DNA of 64,000 bases from Amycolatopsis sp. A133 (GCF_031082405.1 NZ_JAVHJU010000020.1:62001-126000), one strand, 5' to 3'. Counted from the first letter of the stretch, positions 16,971 to 26,153 are shown. The notes: generated by a model not told the origin, from the letters alone. Translations and numbers: made by a program.

Positions 16971-17846
16971 TCAGCCGAGGCCGGCCAGCTGCGGCACCAC
17001 CGGCGCCATACCCTCGATCCACGCGGCGGGCGACCCCGACGTCGGGGTGACGATCGCCGTCTGCACGCCGAGTTTCGCGTAGCCCGCCATGGCTCGGACG
17101 AAGTCGTCGCGGGTTTCCGGGGTCGGCCGCGGGTTGTTGGCGAGGATCGTCTTGCGGATCGTGTCGTAGTCGCGGCCGAGGTCGTCGCAGTGGCGGCGCA
17201 GCACGTCGAGCTTGTGCGCGACGTCCTCGACGGAACTGCCGAAGAGGTTGCACGCGTCGCCGTACCGGGCGACCAGCCGCAGCGTCTTGCGCTCCCCGCC
17301 GCCGCCGACGAGGACCTTCGGCCGGTTGATCGGCTGCGGCGAGCACAACGTCTCGGCCAGCCGGTAGTGCTTGCCCTCGAACGGGCTGTTGTTCTCCGGG
17401 TCCCACATCTGCGCGCAGATGCGCAGCGTCTCCTCCAGCCGCTCGAAGCGCTCCGCGACCGGCGGGAACGGCACGCCCATCCCCTGGTGCTCGCGCTCGA
17501 ACCAGGCCGCCCCGATCCCGAGGACGGCCCGGCCGCCGGAAAGGACGTCGAGCGTGGTGACGATCTTCGCGAGCAGCCCGGGGTGCCGGTAGGTCACGCC
17601 GGTGACGAGCAGGCCGAGGTCGATCCGGGACGTGTGCGCGGCGAGGAAGCCGAGCGTGGTGTAGCCCTCCAGCATGTTCGACTCGGCGGGCAGACCGGTG
17701 GGCTCGATCTGGAAGTAGTGGTCCATGAACGACAGCCAGGTCGCCCCGGCCTCTTCCGCCGCGGTTCCCACGCGGGCGAGCTCACCGGCGATGGCGGTGG
17801 TCCCGCCGTCGATGTCGAAGATGGGGAGGTGGAAACCGAGTTCCAT
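16971..17846 (-). CDS. LLM-class F420-dependent oxidoreductase
   Basis: A 291-residue luciferase-like TIM-barrel protein. Typical elements are MELGFHLPIFD at the first strand, FMDHYFQIEP, LGLLVTGVTYRHPGLLAKIVTTLDVLSGGR, GIGAAWFEREHQGMG and KVLVGGGGERKTLRLVARYGDACN. The closest style is the actinobacterial TIGR03560-type group predicted to use coenzyme F420. It would transfer hydride to or from an unknown small molecule in the cytoplasm. It is preceded by an 18-bp palindrome that is probably its operator. It runs in the same direction as the hydrolase-like gene upstream but is 76 bp away. Confidence 0.8.
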   Translation of the reverse strand: MELGFHLPIFDIDGGTTAIAGELARVGTAAEEAGATWLSFMDHYFQIEPTGLPAESNMLEGYTTLGFLAAHTSRIDLGLLVTGVTYRHPGLLAKIVTTLDVLSGGRAVLGIGAAWFEREHQGMGVPFPPVAERFERLEETLRICAQMWDPENNSPFEGKHYRLAETLCSPQPINRPKVLVGGGGERKTLRLVARYGDACNLFGSSVEDVAHKLDVLRRHCDDLGRDYDTIRKTILANNPRPTPETRDDFVRAMAGYAKLGVQTAIVTPTSGSPAAWIEGMAPVVPQLAGLG

Positions 17847-17888
17847 GGAACGTGCTCCTGACGTGGTCGGTGGAGGCCCACGCTAAGA

Positions 17889-17906
17889 CCTGGAGCGCGC
17901 TCCAGG
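17889..17906. promoter_or_regulatory. 18-bp perfect palindrome upstream of the LLM gene
   Basis: CCTGGAGCGCGCTCCAGG is a perfect palindrome centred about 51 nt upstream of the LLM start codon. The TGGAGCGCGCTCCA core is of the style bound by TetR-family regulators in actinomycetes. No TetR gene is adjacent, so the regulator acts from elsewhere. Confidence 0.6.
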
Positions 17907-17922
17907 GCAAGCCCGGATCCGT

Positions 17923-19221
17923 TCAGCCGACGGCGGCGGCGAAGAAGTCCGCGACTTCGCGCTCGGACGACGGCCCCTCGGTCACCGGCACCCCCGCCGC
18001 GCGCAGGCGGGTCGCGAACTCGGCCGACTTCCGGCCGCCGTCGAGCAGGAACGGGGGTGCGCCCGGGCCGGCGTGAGTCAGCGGACTGGCCGCGCGCAGC
18101 GTCGACGGCGAGCGGCCCAGCGCCATGAGCACCGACGCGCGGGTGAGGGGGTCCAGCCCCGCGAGGTCGAAGCCGGCCGGGGCCGCCACCGCGGCCACCG
18201 CGCGGACCGTGCTGTCCTGGCCGGCGTACTGGCCGGTGTCCGGCCCCCGCGCGACGCCGAGCAGGGCCGCCAGGGTGCCGCCCGTGCCGCTGCCCCACAC
18301 CGCGATCCGGGCCGGGTCGACGGCCAGCGCGGCCGCGTTGGCCTTGAGGAACCGGACCGCGCACCGGGCGTCGGCGAGCGGGGCCGGCCACGGGGCCGCG
18401 GGCGCGAGCCGGAAGTCGATCACGGCGACCGCGAACCCCCGGGCGATCAGCTCGTCCCGCAGCGGGCCGGACCACGAGCCGGCGAGCAGGGCCCCGGGAC
18501 CGCCGGGTTTGCGGTTGCCGAGGACCAGCCCGCCGCCGTGCAGGAAGAGCACCACCGGGGCCGGCCCGCCCGTCCGCTGCCGGTAGAGGTCCATGGCCAG
18601 CGGGATCCCGTCGGGGCGGCAGTACTCGAAGGTGCCGGGACCGTCGTCGAGCAGCGTCGAGGCGGCGGTGCCGGTGCTGCCTTCGCCGGCCGCGACGGTG
18701 CCCGCCACGCCGGTGGCGAGCACGGCCACGACCACCGGGAACAGCACGATCCACGCCGCCACCCGCCGCGGCGCGGACGGCCACGGGTGCGCCCGGCGCC
18801 GGGCGACGACGAGGAAGCCGAGCACCGCGACGACCTGCAGCCCGGCGGCGACCCAGTCGGTGAAGCCGGCCACCGTGTCCGCCGGCTGCCAGGGGTCCAA
18901 CCGCGTCAGCAGGCCGAGCGGACGGCTCAGCACCCACAGGGCGAAGCCCGCGAACGCCGCGAGCGCGCCGAAGTGCGCCGTCTTGCGGGTGGGCCACCCG
19001 GACACCGCGACGACGGCGACGATCCCGACGGCGGCCACCGCGCCGAAGAGCATCGCGTACAGCTGCCAGATCCGCCAGAGCCCGGGCAGCGCGGCCGCCG
19101 GGATCACCGCACCCCCGAGCGCCGCGAACACCGCCGTGACCAGCACCGGACCCCGGCGCAGCGGCGGCGGAACGGTCGCCGGCGGGCGGTACGCACCGCG
19201 CTGCCCGCCGACGACCTTCAT
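17923..19221 (-). CDS. Membrane-anchored alpha/beta-hydrolase-like protein lacking the catalytic Ser
   Basis: A 432-residue protein. Five or six hydrophobic helices fill about residues 25-190, followed by an esterase/lipase-like domain with the oxyanion motif LFLHGGGLVLG and VAVIDFRLAPAAPWPAPLADARCA. The nucleophile elbow, normally GxSxGG, reads VWGSGTGGTLAA: the Ser position is Gly. The C-terminal His-bearing loop is also absent; the end reads PSSEREVADFF. It is therefore likely not an active hydrolase and may bind a ligand or partner. The ATG at 19221 begins the first credible membrane segment. It runs in the same direction as the lyase-like gene upstream. Confidence 0.7.
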   Translation of the reverse strand: MKVVGGQRGAYRPPATVPPPLRRGPVLVTAVFAALGGAVIPAAALPGLWRIWQLYAMLFGAVAAVGIVAVVAVSGWPTRKTAHFGALAAFAGFALWVLSRPLGLLTRLDPWQPADTVAGFTDWVAAGLQVVAVLGFLVVARRRAHPWPSAPRRVAAWIVLFPVVVAVLATGVAGTVAAGEGSTGTAASTLLDDGPGTFEYCRPDGIPLAMDLYRQRTGGPAPVVLFLHGGGLVLGNRKPGGPGALLAGSWSGPLRDELIARGFAVAVIDFRLAPAAPWPAPLADARCAVRFLKANAAALAVDPARIAVWGSGTGGTLAALLGVARGPDTGQYAGQDSTVRAVAAVAAPAGFDLAGLDPLTRASVLMALGRSPSTLRAASPLTHAGPGAPPFLLDGGRKSAEFATRLRAAGVPVTEGPSSEREVADFFAAAVG

Positions 19222-19256
19222 AGCGCCAGTGTCACCCTGGTCGCGCGCGAGCGCAC

Positions 19257-20045
19257 CTACCGACGGGCCGCGGTGTAGTTCCGGAACAGCAGGTAGGTGT
19301 CGAGGATGTCGGCCGAAGCGCTCTGGACCGACCGGTAGATCCCCCACTTGGGGCGGACGTAGTCGCCCTGGCCGGGGGAGTTCACCCCGCTCATGCTGCC
19401 CTGCGCGGCGATCGGCGCGCCGGCTCCGGTCCCGGTGCGGATGACGCACGCCGCCTTGCCCTTCGAGCCCGGCGTGAACGTCCACTCGACGGTGATCCAC
19501 TTGTTCCGCAGCGGCGCCAGGTCCGTGGCCGCGATGCTCGGCGAACCCGAGTTGGCGTAGGCGCGCGCGTTGAGCATTTCCTTGCTGCCGCTGCGGGTCA
19601 GGTCGAGCGTCACCCACGGGCCGCCGTTGGTCGAGGGCGTCTTCGTCTGGAAGATGTGGGTGAACTTGCTCGTGCCGTGCAGCGACGACGGCAGGTACAT
19701 CTCGTAGGAGATCGTCCACGTTTCGCCGTCGTGCATCTTGAGCGCGGGGCCGTTCTGCACCATGCCCTTCGACTCGGTGCGCTGGCGGTCGCCGCCGCCG
19801 GTGGTGTCGCGGTCGTCCTTCCAGATGTTGAAGCGGTAGTGGTCGCCTTCGACGACAACGTACTTGCGGTCGGGGTGGTGGTGGCCGCGGTCGGCTTCGA
19901 TGCCCTCGAAGGCCTTCAGGCCGTCGGTGGCGGGGTCCGGGTGCCACAGCGGGGCCGCCTGGGCGGGCGTGCCCAGCACGAGCGGGACGGCGAGAACGGC
20001 GAGGGCGAACGAGCGCAGGGCGGCCCTGCGGGGGAAGTGCGGCAT
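19257..20045 (-). CDS. Secreted polysaccharide lyase-like jelly-roll protein
   Basis: A 262-residue extracellular protein with a signal peptide (LRSFALAVLAVPLVLGTPAQAA). The body is beta-rich and fits concanavalin-type polysaccharide lyases (heparin lyase I / PL20 glucuronan lyase style): WTISYEMYLPSSLHGTSKFTHIFQTKT, WVTLDLTRSG, KWITVEWTFTPGSKGKA and DYVRPKWGIYRS near the C-terminus. It probably cleaves or binds an acidic polysaccharide such as polyglucuronate. The ATG at 20045 follows AAGGA at a suitable distance. Family assignment is by overall pattern; the exact PL family is uncertain. Confidence 0.65.
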   Translation of the reverse strand: MPHFPRRAALRSFALAVLAVPLVLGTPAQAAPLWHPDPATDGLKAFEGIEADRGHHHPDRKYVVVEGDHYRFNIWKDDRDTTGGGDRQRTESKGMVQNGPALKMHDGETWTISYEMYLPSSLHGTSKFTHIFQTKTPSTNGGPWVTLDLTRSGSKEMLNARAYANSGSPSIAATDLAPLRNKWITVEWTFTPGSKGKAACVIRTGTGAGAPIAAQGSMSGVNSPGQGDYVRPKWGIYRSVQSASADILDTYLLFRNYTAARR

Positions 20046-20208
20046 CGTCGGTGTGTCCTTCCTGGCGAGCAGTTCGGCAGGGGTGCACATCGGTCGGCGG
20101 ACGGGCCCGGAAACCGGGCTGGACATCCGATGTCTTGCGCTATGAAGTTAGAAGGGACACCGCCTTCTGTCAACGCCACCCCGATTATCGCGCTGGTTCG
20201 CCAAGAAT

Positions 20209-21210
20209 TCATCGGACCTCGTAGCAGGCGGCCAGCGCACCGAAAGCCGCCTTCGGTTCCCACGGCACGTCCGGGTACGCCTCGCCCGTTCCCTCCTCCA
20301 GCACCTTCACCACACCCCAGCTCGCCATGTCCAGGTCGGTGCGGGGATCGGCCCGGTGCACCAGGCCGTAACACACGAACGTGCAGGCGAACGCCGCGTC
20401 GACGCCCTCCGCCTCGAAGATCTCCACCAGTTCGCGCAGGTAGCGGGCCTGTTCCTGCTCGTCGCGGACGTACTCGCCCTTGAGCCGGACCGGGACGTCG
20501 CCGTCGTACTCCACGATTTCGCCGCAGCGGGCCCCCAGGTCGGCCGCGCCCCGGTAAGGCGTCACGCCGAACTCCGTGATCGCCACCGGCTTGCCCGCCG
20601 CGACGAGGCTCCGGACGCCCTCGCGGTAGCCGGCCTCGACCTCCTTCGACCGGTGCGCGTCCACCGAGACGATGTCGAAGGGCGCCCAGTCGACGCGTTC
20701 CAGGGGAACCGCCGCGTACGTGACGCGGCCGCCGAACCGGGCGCGGACCGCCTCGACCGCGCGGGCCAGGAACGCGTTGACGCGGGCCGGGAGCCCGGCG
20801 ACGAGGTCACGCGAGGCCAGCAGCCGCCCGACCCGGCCGGAAACGCTTTCCCCGGGCAGGAAACCGTGGTTGAACAGGCTCAGCTCCGCTCCGGTGACGA
20901 ACACGACTTCGGCGCCGGCCGAGCGAAGGCGTTCGGCGCGGGCCGCACCGTCGGCGAGCAGCGCCAGGATCTCGTCCGGGGTCCGGTCCCACGGGAACGG
21001 CGAAAACCAGATCTCCAGCCCCAGCTCGGCCGCCTCGCGGCCGGCGTGGTCGATCCGGTCCAGGTCGGTGCCGATGAGCCGCACCGCCGTGCAGTGCAGG
21101 TCGTCGCGGATGATCGTCAGCTCGCGGCGGACGAGGTCCGGGTCGAAGGGCCGGTTGAACCGCCCGCCGCGCTCCAAGCCGGTGTCGTAGCCGATGCCCT
21201 TGGCCCGCAT
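20209..21210 (-). CDS. Glycosidase-like TIM-barrel protein of unknown function
   Basis: A 333-residue cytoplasmic protein with features of a clan-A glycoside hydrolase barrel: RGGRFNRPFDPDLVRRELTI, TAVRLIGTDLDRIDHAGREA, EIWFSPFPWDRTPDEI, VFVTGAELSLFNHGFL (Glu at a possible acid/base position) and KPVAITEFGVTPYRG (Glu in the usual nucleophile strand). No signal peptide is present, so any substrate is intracellular. Related proteins may carry misleading automatic names; nothing here indicates phage defence. It is divergent from a TetR gene with a strong operator between them. Confidence 0.55.
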   Translation of the reverse strand: MRAKGIGYDTGLERGGRFNRPFDPDLVRRELTIIRDDLHCTAVRLIGTDLDRIDHAGREAAELGLEIWFSPFPWDRTPDEILALLADGAARAERLRSAGAEVVFVTGAELSLFNHGFLPGESVSGRVGRLLASRDLVAGLPARVNAFLARAVEAVRARFGGRVTYAAVPLERVDWAPFDIVSVDAHRSKEVEAGYREGVRSLVAAGKPVAITEFGVTPYRGAADLGARCGEIVEYDGDVPVRLKGEYVRDEQEQARYLRELVEIFEAEGVDAAFACTFVCYGLVHRADPRTDLDMASWGVVKVLEEGTGEAYPDVPWEPKAAFGALAACYEVR

Positions 21211-21228
21211 GAGTGCTCCCGTCTTTAA

Positions 21229-21248
21229 GGTACGGTTCGTACCGTACC
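21229..21248. promoter_or_regulatory. TetR operator between divergent barrel protein and TetR genes
   Basis: GGTACGGT-TCGT-ACCGTACC is a perfect 8+4+8 inverted repeat located 18 nt from the barrel-protein start and just upstream of the TAAGGT -10-like box of the TetR gene. Occupancy would block both promoters. Confidence 0.7.
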
Positions 21249-21269
21249 GTATCGGCTAAGGTGGTGCCC

Positions 21270-21851
21270 ATGGCCGCACCGAAGACCCGGCGCCGGGGCA
21301 CCGACCTGGAAGAGGCGATCCTGCGCGCGGCGGCCGGCGAACTCGCCGACGGCGGTTACCCCGGCCTGACCATGGAACGGGTCGCCCAGCGCGCCGGCAC
21401 CAACAAGAACGCGATCTACCGCCGCTGGCCGAACCGCGCCGCGCTCGCCGTCGCCGCCTACCGCCACCTGGCCGAGGACACCCTCAAGCCACCCGGCACC
21501 GGCAACCTCCGCGAAGACGCACTGGCCCTGCTGCGGGCGATCAACTGCGGCCAGACCTCGCCCGCCGCCCGGATCCTGCGCGGCCTGCTCACCGGCGTGG
21601 GCGACGAACCGGAACTGCGGGAGCAGCTGCACGAACAGGCCGTCCGGGGCGGCACCGACACCTGGCTCACCCTCGTCGGCGAGGCGGTGGCCCGCGGCGA
21701 GGCCCGGCCGGAGGCCCTGCACCCGCGCGTCGCGACCGTCGCACTCGTGCTGCTGCGCCACGAATTCCTCACCCGCGGACTGACCACAGTGGACGACGGC
21801 GTCCTGGTCGAGATCGTCGACGAGGTCTACCTGCCGCTGGTGCGCGCGTGA
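21270..21851 (+). CDS. TetR-family regulator coupled to a kinase-fold gene
   Basis: A 193-residue regulator with an N-terminal HTH (ILRAAAGELADGGYPGLTME, then QRAGTNKNAIYRRWPNRAAL) and a TetR_C_16-like ligand domain. The ATG at 21270 lies 7 nt after TAAGGT, suggesting a leaderless transcript; the open frame reaches back to 21213, but that would place codons inside the operator. The stop overlaps the next start (GTGA). It likely controls itself, the coupled kinase-like gene and the divergent barrel protein through the palindrome at 21229-21248. Confidence 0.8.
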   Translation: MAAPKTRRRGTDLEEAILRAAAGELADGGYPGLTMERVAQRAGTNKNAIYRRWPNRAALAVAAYRHLAEDTLKPPGTGNLREDALALLRAINCGQTSPAARILRGLLTGVGDEPELREQLHEQAVRGGTDTWLTLVGEAVARGEARPEALHPRVATVALVLLRHEFLTRGLTTVDDGVLVEIVDEVYLPLVRA

Positions 21852-22846
21852 CGCACCGGCTCGCCCGCCACGGCAAGATCGCCGCCGCCCTGGCCGAAGC
21901 GGGTGACGATCTCCTGGCCGCGGCCCGCCCGCTCGGCACCGGGATCGGCGGGTCGACCTGGCTGCTTGAGGTGGCCGGCGAACCCGTCTTCGTCAAGCGG
22001 GTCGCGCTCACCGACGTCGAGCTGGCGAACCCCCGCTCGACGGCCGACCTCTACGGGCTCCCGCCGGAGTGGCACTACGGAGTCGGGTCCGCGGGCGGCG
22101 GAGCCTGGCGCGAGCTGGAAGCGCACCTCATGACCACGGCGTGGGTCCGCAGCGGCGAGTGCAAGAACTTCCCGCTCCTGCACCACTGGCGGGTGGCGCC
22201 CGGCCTGCCCCGGCCCCGCCCCGACATCGAGGCCGACGTGGCGTTCTGGCACGGCGACGACGGCGTGCGGCGAAGGCTGGAAGCCCTCGCCACAGCCACC
22301 ACCGACCTCGTGCTGTTCCTCGAGTACCTGCCGCACAGCCTGGCCGCGTGGCCGGGGGGCGACCTGCCGCTCGAAGACGACCTGCGGCGGATCACCGGAT
22401 TCCTGGCCGCACGGGGAATCCAACACTTCGACGCGCACTTCGCCAACATCGTCACCGACGGCGAACGGCTCCACCTCACCGACTTCGGCCTGACGGTGGC
22501 GCCGGAATTCGACCTCTCGGCCGCCGAGGCGCAGTTCCTCGCCGACCACGCCGAACACGACCGGGCCTACGTCCTGACCCACCTGGTCAACCGGACCGTC
22601 CGAGGCCTGCGCGAGTGGCCGGATCCCCGCACCCGCAACGACTTCGTCCGCGCGTGCGCCGCCGGCGCGGTAGCGCACCCGGACCCGCTCCTGCGGCGGT
22701 ACGCCCCGCTGGCCGCGGTCGTCAACGACTTCTACTTCGCGCTCCACACCGAGAGCCGGAAGACGCCGTACCCGCGGGAAGAGATCGCCCGTCAGCTGGC
22801 CCGCGCGGACCTGCCGGCACCCGGGGGCCATCCTTCCGGCTCTTGA
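21848..22846 (+). CDS. Protein-kinase-fold phosphotransferase-like protein
   Basis: A 332-residue protein with a kinase-like core: a short glycine segment GTGIGGSTW (about 30-38), an invariant-type Lys in EPVFVKRV (about 50), the catalytic loop HFDAHFANIVTDGERLHLTDFGL (HxD, Asn and DFG; about 197-219). The N-lobe is short and the C-lobe has a long EHDRAYVLTHLVNRTVRGLREW helix, more like small-molecule kinases or atypical kinases than Ser/Thr receptor kinases. All three catalytic elements are intact, so it is probably active; the substrate is unknown. It is translated by overlap with the TetR gene. Confidence 0.65.
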   Translation: MTHRLARHGKIAAALAEAGDDLLAAARPLGTGIGGSTWLLEVAGEPVFVKRVALTDVELANPRSTADLYGLPPEWHYGVGSAGGGAWRELEAHLMTTAWVRSGECKNFPLLHHWRVAPGLPRPRPDIEADVAFWHGDDGVRRRLEALATATTDLVLFLEYLPHSLAAWPGGDLPLEDDLRRITGFLAARGIQHFDAHFANIVTDGERLHLTDFGLTVAPEFDLSAAEAQFLADHAEHDRAYVLTHLVNRTVRGLREWPDPRTRNDFVRACAAGAVAHPDPLLRRYAPLAAVVNDFYFALHTESRKTPYPREEIARQLARADLPAPGGHPSGS

Positions 22847-22886
22847 CCGCCGGACGCCACCGACCTAAAGTCAGCGTACCCCGATC

Positions 22887-22904
22887 CATGTTAACGTTAA
22901 CATG
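22887..22904. promoter_or_regulatory. LacI-type operator upstream of the GH43 gene
   Basis: CATGTTAACGTTAACATG is a perfect 18-bp palindrome with the central CG typical of LacI/GalR operators, 39 nt upstream of the glycosidase start. No LacI gene is adjacent. Confidence 0.7.
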
Positions 22905-22942
22905 CACCGGTCCCCCGACGTGCCCCGAAGGAACCGACAACG

Positions 22943-25900
22943 ATGAAGTTGTTCTCTCCACGCCGTTTCGGCGTCGTGCTGGCCGTCGTGGCCGCACTCG
23001 TCCCCCTCGGCAGCGCCGGCGCCGGTGCGGCGCCGTCTTCCGCTTCCGGCCCGGACCTCCGCGCCGCCGCGAGCACGCTGTCCGTACCCGGTATCGACGA
23101 CGTCCGCGGCAACCTCACGCTGCCGGTGAGCGGCCCGGACGGCACGAGCGTCGCCTGGACGTCGTCCGCGCCTTCGGTGATCACCCCGACCGGTGAAGTC
23201 ACCCGGCCGGCGACCGGGGCCGCGCCCGCGAAGGTCGTCCTGACCGCGAAGGTCAGCCTGGGCCGGCAGAGCACCACCCGGCGGTTCACCGCCACGGTGG
23301 TCCCCAAGCCCGCCCAGGAACCCCTATCCGGCTACAGCTTCTTCTACTTCACCGGCGAAGGCACCTCCAACGGGGAGCAGATCTACTCGGCGCTCAGCCG
23401 CGGCAACGACCCGCTGAACTGGACCGAGCTCAACAACGGCCAGCCGGTGCTGAAGTCGAGCCTCGGCGAATTGGGCGTGCGCGACCCGTTCATCCTGCGC
23501 TCCCCCGACGGCGACAAGTTCTACCTGCTGGCCACCGACCTGCGGATCTACGCCGGCCGCGGCTGGGACGCCGCCCAGCGCACCGGCAGCCGGTCGATCA
23601 TGGTGTGGGAGTCCACCGACCTGGCGCACTGGTCGCGCCAGCGCAGCGTCCAGGTCTCCCCGCCGACCGCGGGCAACACGTGGGCACCGGAGGCGTTCTG
23701 GGACGCCAAGCGCGGAACCTACGTCGTCTACTGGGCTTCGAAGCTGTACGCGGCGAACGACCCGAACCACCTCGGGGACAGCTACAACCGGATGATGTAC
23801 GCGACCACGCGGGACTTCGTCACCTTCAGCGCGCCCCAGGTGTGGATCGACCCGGGCTACTCGGTGATCGACTCGACGGTCATCAAGAACCAGGACACCT
23901 ACTACCGCTTCACCAAGGACGAGCGCAACAACACCTCGTCGACGCCGTGCAGCAAGTTCATCACCGAGGAGAAGGCCACCGACCTGCTCGACCCGCACTA
24001 CGGCTTCGTCGCCGACTGCATCGGCAAGGCCACGGCGACCGGCCCGGGCCTGTCCGCGGGCGAAGGGCCGACCGGGTTCAAGTCCAACACCGAGAACAAG
24101 TGGTACCTGTTCATCGACGAATTCGGCGGCCGCGGCTACGTCCCGTTCGAGACCACCGATCTCAACTCGGGCAAGTGGACGATGTCGGCCGGTGCGCACC
24201 TGCCCGCGTCGCCGCGCCACGGCACCGTTCTGCCGGTCACGCAGGCCGAGATGAACCGGCTGAGCGCACCCCCGGCGCCGCCGAAGGCCGACGCGAACGG
24301 CCTCGTCGCGCACTGGCCGCTCGACGCGAAGTCGGGCACGGTCGCGACCGACTCCACCGGGCACGGGTACGACGGCGCCCTCGCCGGTGACGTCTCCTGG
24401 GCCGGCGGCGCGCTGGCCTTCGGCGGCAAGAACGGGCACGTGCAGCTGCCGGACAACCTGCTCACCGGCGCCGCCGCGGCCACCGTGTCGGCCGACGTCC
24501 TGGTCGACCCGGCCCAGCAGACGCCGTACTTCCTGTGGGGGCTGGGCAACACGGCGAAGGACGGCACCGGCAACGGCTACCTGTTCACCACCGGCGGCAC
24601 CGCGAGCGGCGGCTTCCGCGGCGCCATCGCGACCGGCAACTGGACCACCGAGCAGGCGGCCGGGGCGGGCGGGCTGCCGCGCGGGGTCTGGAAGAACGTC
24701 ACGCTCACCGTCGGCAACGGCGTCGAAGTGCTGTACCTGGACGGCGTCGAAGCCGCCCGCAACACGAACGCCACGATCAAGCCGTCGGACCTCGGCGGCG
24801 GCGTCACGGCGGCGAACTACCTCGGCCGGTCCGTGTACGCGGGCGACAAGACCCTGACCGGCAAGATGAAGGACGTGCGGCTCTACAACCGGGCGCTGTC
24901 CGGGCTCGAGGTCGCCACGCTGCCGTCGAACAGCACCGCGATCCGCTCGGTGCAGCTCGACGCCCTCAAAACGCCCGCCGTCATCGACTCCGGCGCCGGC
25001 ACGGTCGTGCTGCCGGTCAAGCCCGGCACCGACCTGCGCCGGCTCGCGCCGGAGTTCACCCTGGCACCGGGCGCGACCATCAAGCCGGACAACGGGAAGC
25101 CCGTGAACCTCGGCTCGCCGAAGCGGTTCACGGTCACCGGCGCCGGCGGTGACCGTCGCGTGTGGACGGTCGAGGCGCACGAGGTGCGCAGCCCGGTCCT
25201 GCCGGGCTACCAAGCCGACCCGAACATCGTCGCGTTCGGCGACACGTACTACCTGTACCCGACCACCGACGGCTTCGACGGCTGGAGCGGCACGAAGTTC
25301 TCGGCGTGGTCGTCGAAGAACCTCGTCGACTGGAAAGACGAGGGCGTTATCCTCGACCTCGGCAAGGACGTCGGCTGGGCCGACAAGAACGCCTGGGCGC
25401 CGACGATCGCGAAGCACAACGGGAAGTACTACTTCTACTTCTGCGCCGAGGCCAAGATCGGCGTCGCGGTGAGCGACTCGCCGACCGGCCCGTTCGTCGA
25501 CTCCGGCAAGCCGCTGATCGCGACGAACCCCGACGGCGGCCAGGCCATCGACCCGGCGGTGTTCCTCGACCACACCGGACAGCCGTACCTGTACTGGGGC
25601 AACGGCAACGCCTACGTCGTCCCGCTCAACGACGACATGGTGTCCTACGACCCGGCGAAGATCACCCGCCTGACCGGCCTCGACGGCTTCCGCGAGGGGC
25701 TGTTCATGGTGGAGAGGAAGGGCACCTACTACCTCAGCTGGTCCATCGACGACACCCGCAGCGAGGACTACCGCGTCGGCTACGCCACCGCGCCGAGCCC
25801 GGCCGGGCCGTTCACCAACCGCGGCCTCATCCTGAGCAAGGACGCCCACCTGGGCGTCCTCGGCACCGGGCACAGCTCGATGCTGCAGGTGCCGGGCACC

Positions 25901-26083
25901 GACGACTGGTACCTCGCCTACCACCGCTTCGGCATCCCGGGCGGCGACGGCACCCACCGCGAGACGACGATCGACAAGCTGACCTTCCGCCGCGACGGCA
26001 CGATCGCCCCGGTCGTCCCGACGCTGGAAAGCGTGCGGCCGCAGCGGATCCCGTGGCACTGCGGGGCGGTCCGCGCCAGCTGA
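22943..26083 (+). CDS. Secreted multidomain protein with two GH43-type catalytic domains
   Basis: A 1046-residue extracellular protein. After the signal peptide (VVLAVVAALVPLGSAGAGAA) comes an Ig-like atrophied domain (about 35-115), then a first five-bladed beta-propeller domain (about 125-440; VRDPFILRSPDGDKFYLLATD, WAPEAFWD), a LamG/concanavalin module (about 450-650; LVAHWPLDAKSGTV), a linker, and a C-terminal GH43 domain (about 745-1040) with the catalytic Asp in QADPNIVAFGDTYYLYPT, a transition-state Asp in QAIDPAVFLD and Glu in GFREGLFMVE. It likely cuts arabino- or xylo-oligosaccharides from plant hemicellulose. The 18-bp LacI-type operator upstream suggests sugar induction. An untranslated hairpin follows the stop. 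Confidence 0.85.
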   Translation: MKLFSPRRFGVVLAVVAALVPLGSAGAGAAPSSASGPDLRAAASTLSVPGIDDVRGNLTLPVSGPDGTSVAWTSSAPSVITPTGEVTRPATGAAPAKVVLTAKVSLGRQSTTRRFTATVVPKPAQEPLSGYSFFYFTGEGTSNGEQIYSALSRGNDPLNWTELNNGQPVLKSSLGELGVRDPFILRSPDGDKFYLLATDLRIYAGRGWDAAQRTGSRSIMVWESTDLAHWSRQRSVQVSPPTAGNTWAPEAFWDAKRGTYVVYWASKLYAANDPNHLGDSYNRMMYATTRDFVTFSAPQVWIDPGYSVIDSTVIKNQDTYYRFTKDERNNTSSTPCSKFITEEKATDLLDPHYGFVADCIGKATATGPGLSAGEGPTGFKSNTENKWYLFIDEFGGRGYVPFETTDLNSGKWTMSAGAHLPASPRHGTVLPVTQAEMNRLSAPPAPPKADANGLVAHWPLDAKSGTVATDSTGHGYDGALAGDVSWAGGALAFGGKNGHVQLPDNLLTGAAAATVSADVLVDPAQQTPYFLWGLGNTAKDGTGNGYLFTTGGTASGGFRGAIATGNWTTEQAAGAGGLPRGVWKNVTLTVGNGVEVLYLDGVEAARNTNATIKPSDLGGGVTAANYLGRSVYAGDKTLTGKMKDVRLYNRALSGLEVATLPSNSTAIRSVQLDALKTPAVIDSGAGTVVLPVKPGTDLRRLAPEFTLAPGATIKPDNGKPVNLGSPKRFTVTGAGGDRRVWTVEAHEVRSPVLPGYQADPNIVAFGDTYYLYPTTDGFDGWSGTKFSAWSSKNLVDWKDEGVILDLGKDVGWADKNAWAPTIAKHNGKYYFYFCAEAKIGVAVSDSPTGPFVDSGKPLIATNPDGGQAIDPAVFLDHTGQPYLYWGNGNAYVVPLNDDMVSYDPAKITRLTGLDGFREGLFMVERKGTYYLSWSIDDTRSEDYRVGYATAPSPAGPFTNRGLILSKDAHLGVLGTGHSSMLQVPGTDDWYLAYHRFGIPGGDGTHRETTIDKLTFRRDGTIAPVVPTLESVRPQRIPWHCGAVRAS

Positions 26084-26124
26084 GGGGTCACCCGACCCGA
26101 TGAGACGGAGATCACCAGCGGCGG

Positions 26125-26153
26125 CGTTTACCCCGGTCCGGCCGGGGTAAACG
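26125..26153. terminator. Terminator after the GH43 gene
   Basis: A 12-bp perfect stem (26125-26136 with 26142-26153; core GTTTACCCCGG) and 5-nt loop, 42 nt after the glycosidase stop. Confidence 0.7.

Noticed and set aside
20209..21210. Phage-defence (abortive infection) role for the TIM-barrel gene
   Set aside because: No motif of known abortive infection families and no defence genes nearby.
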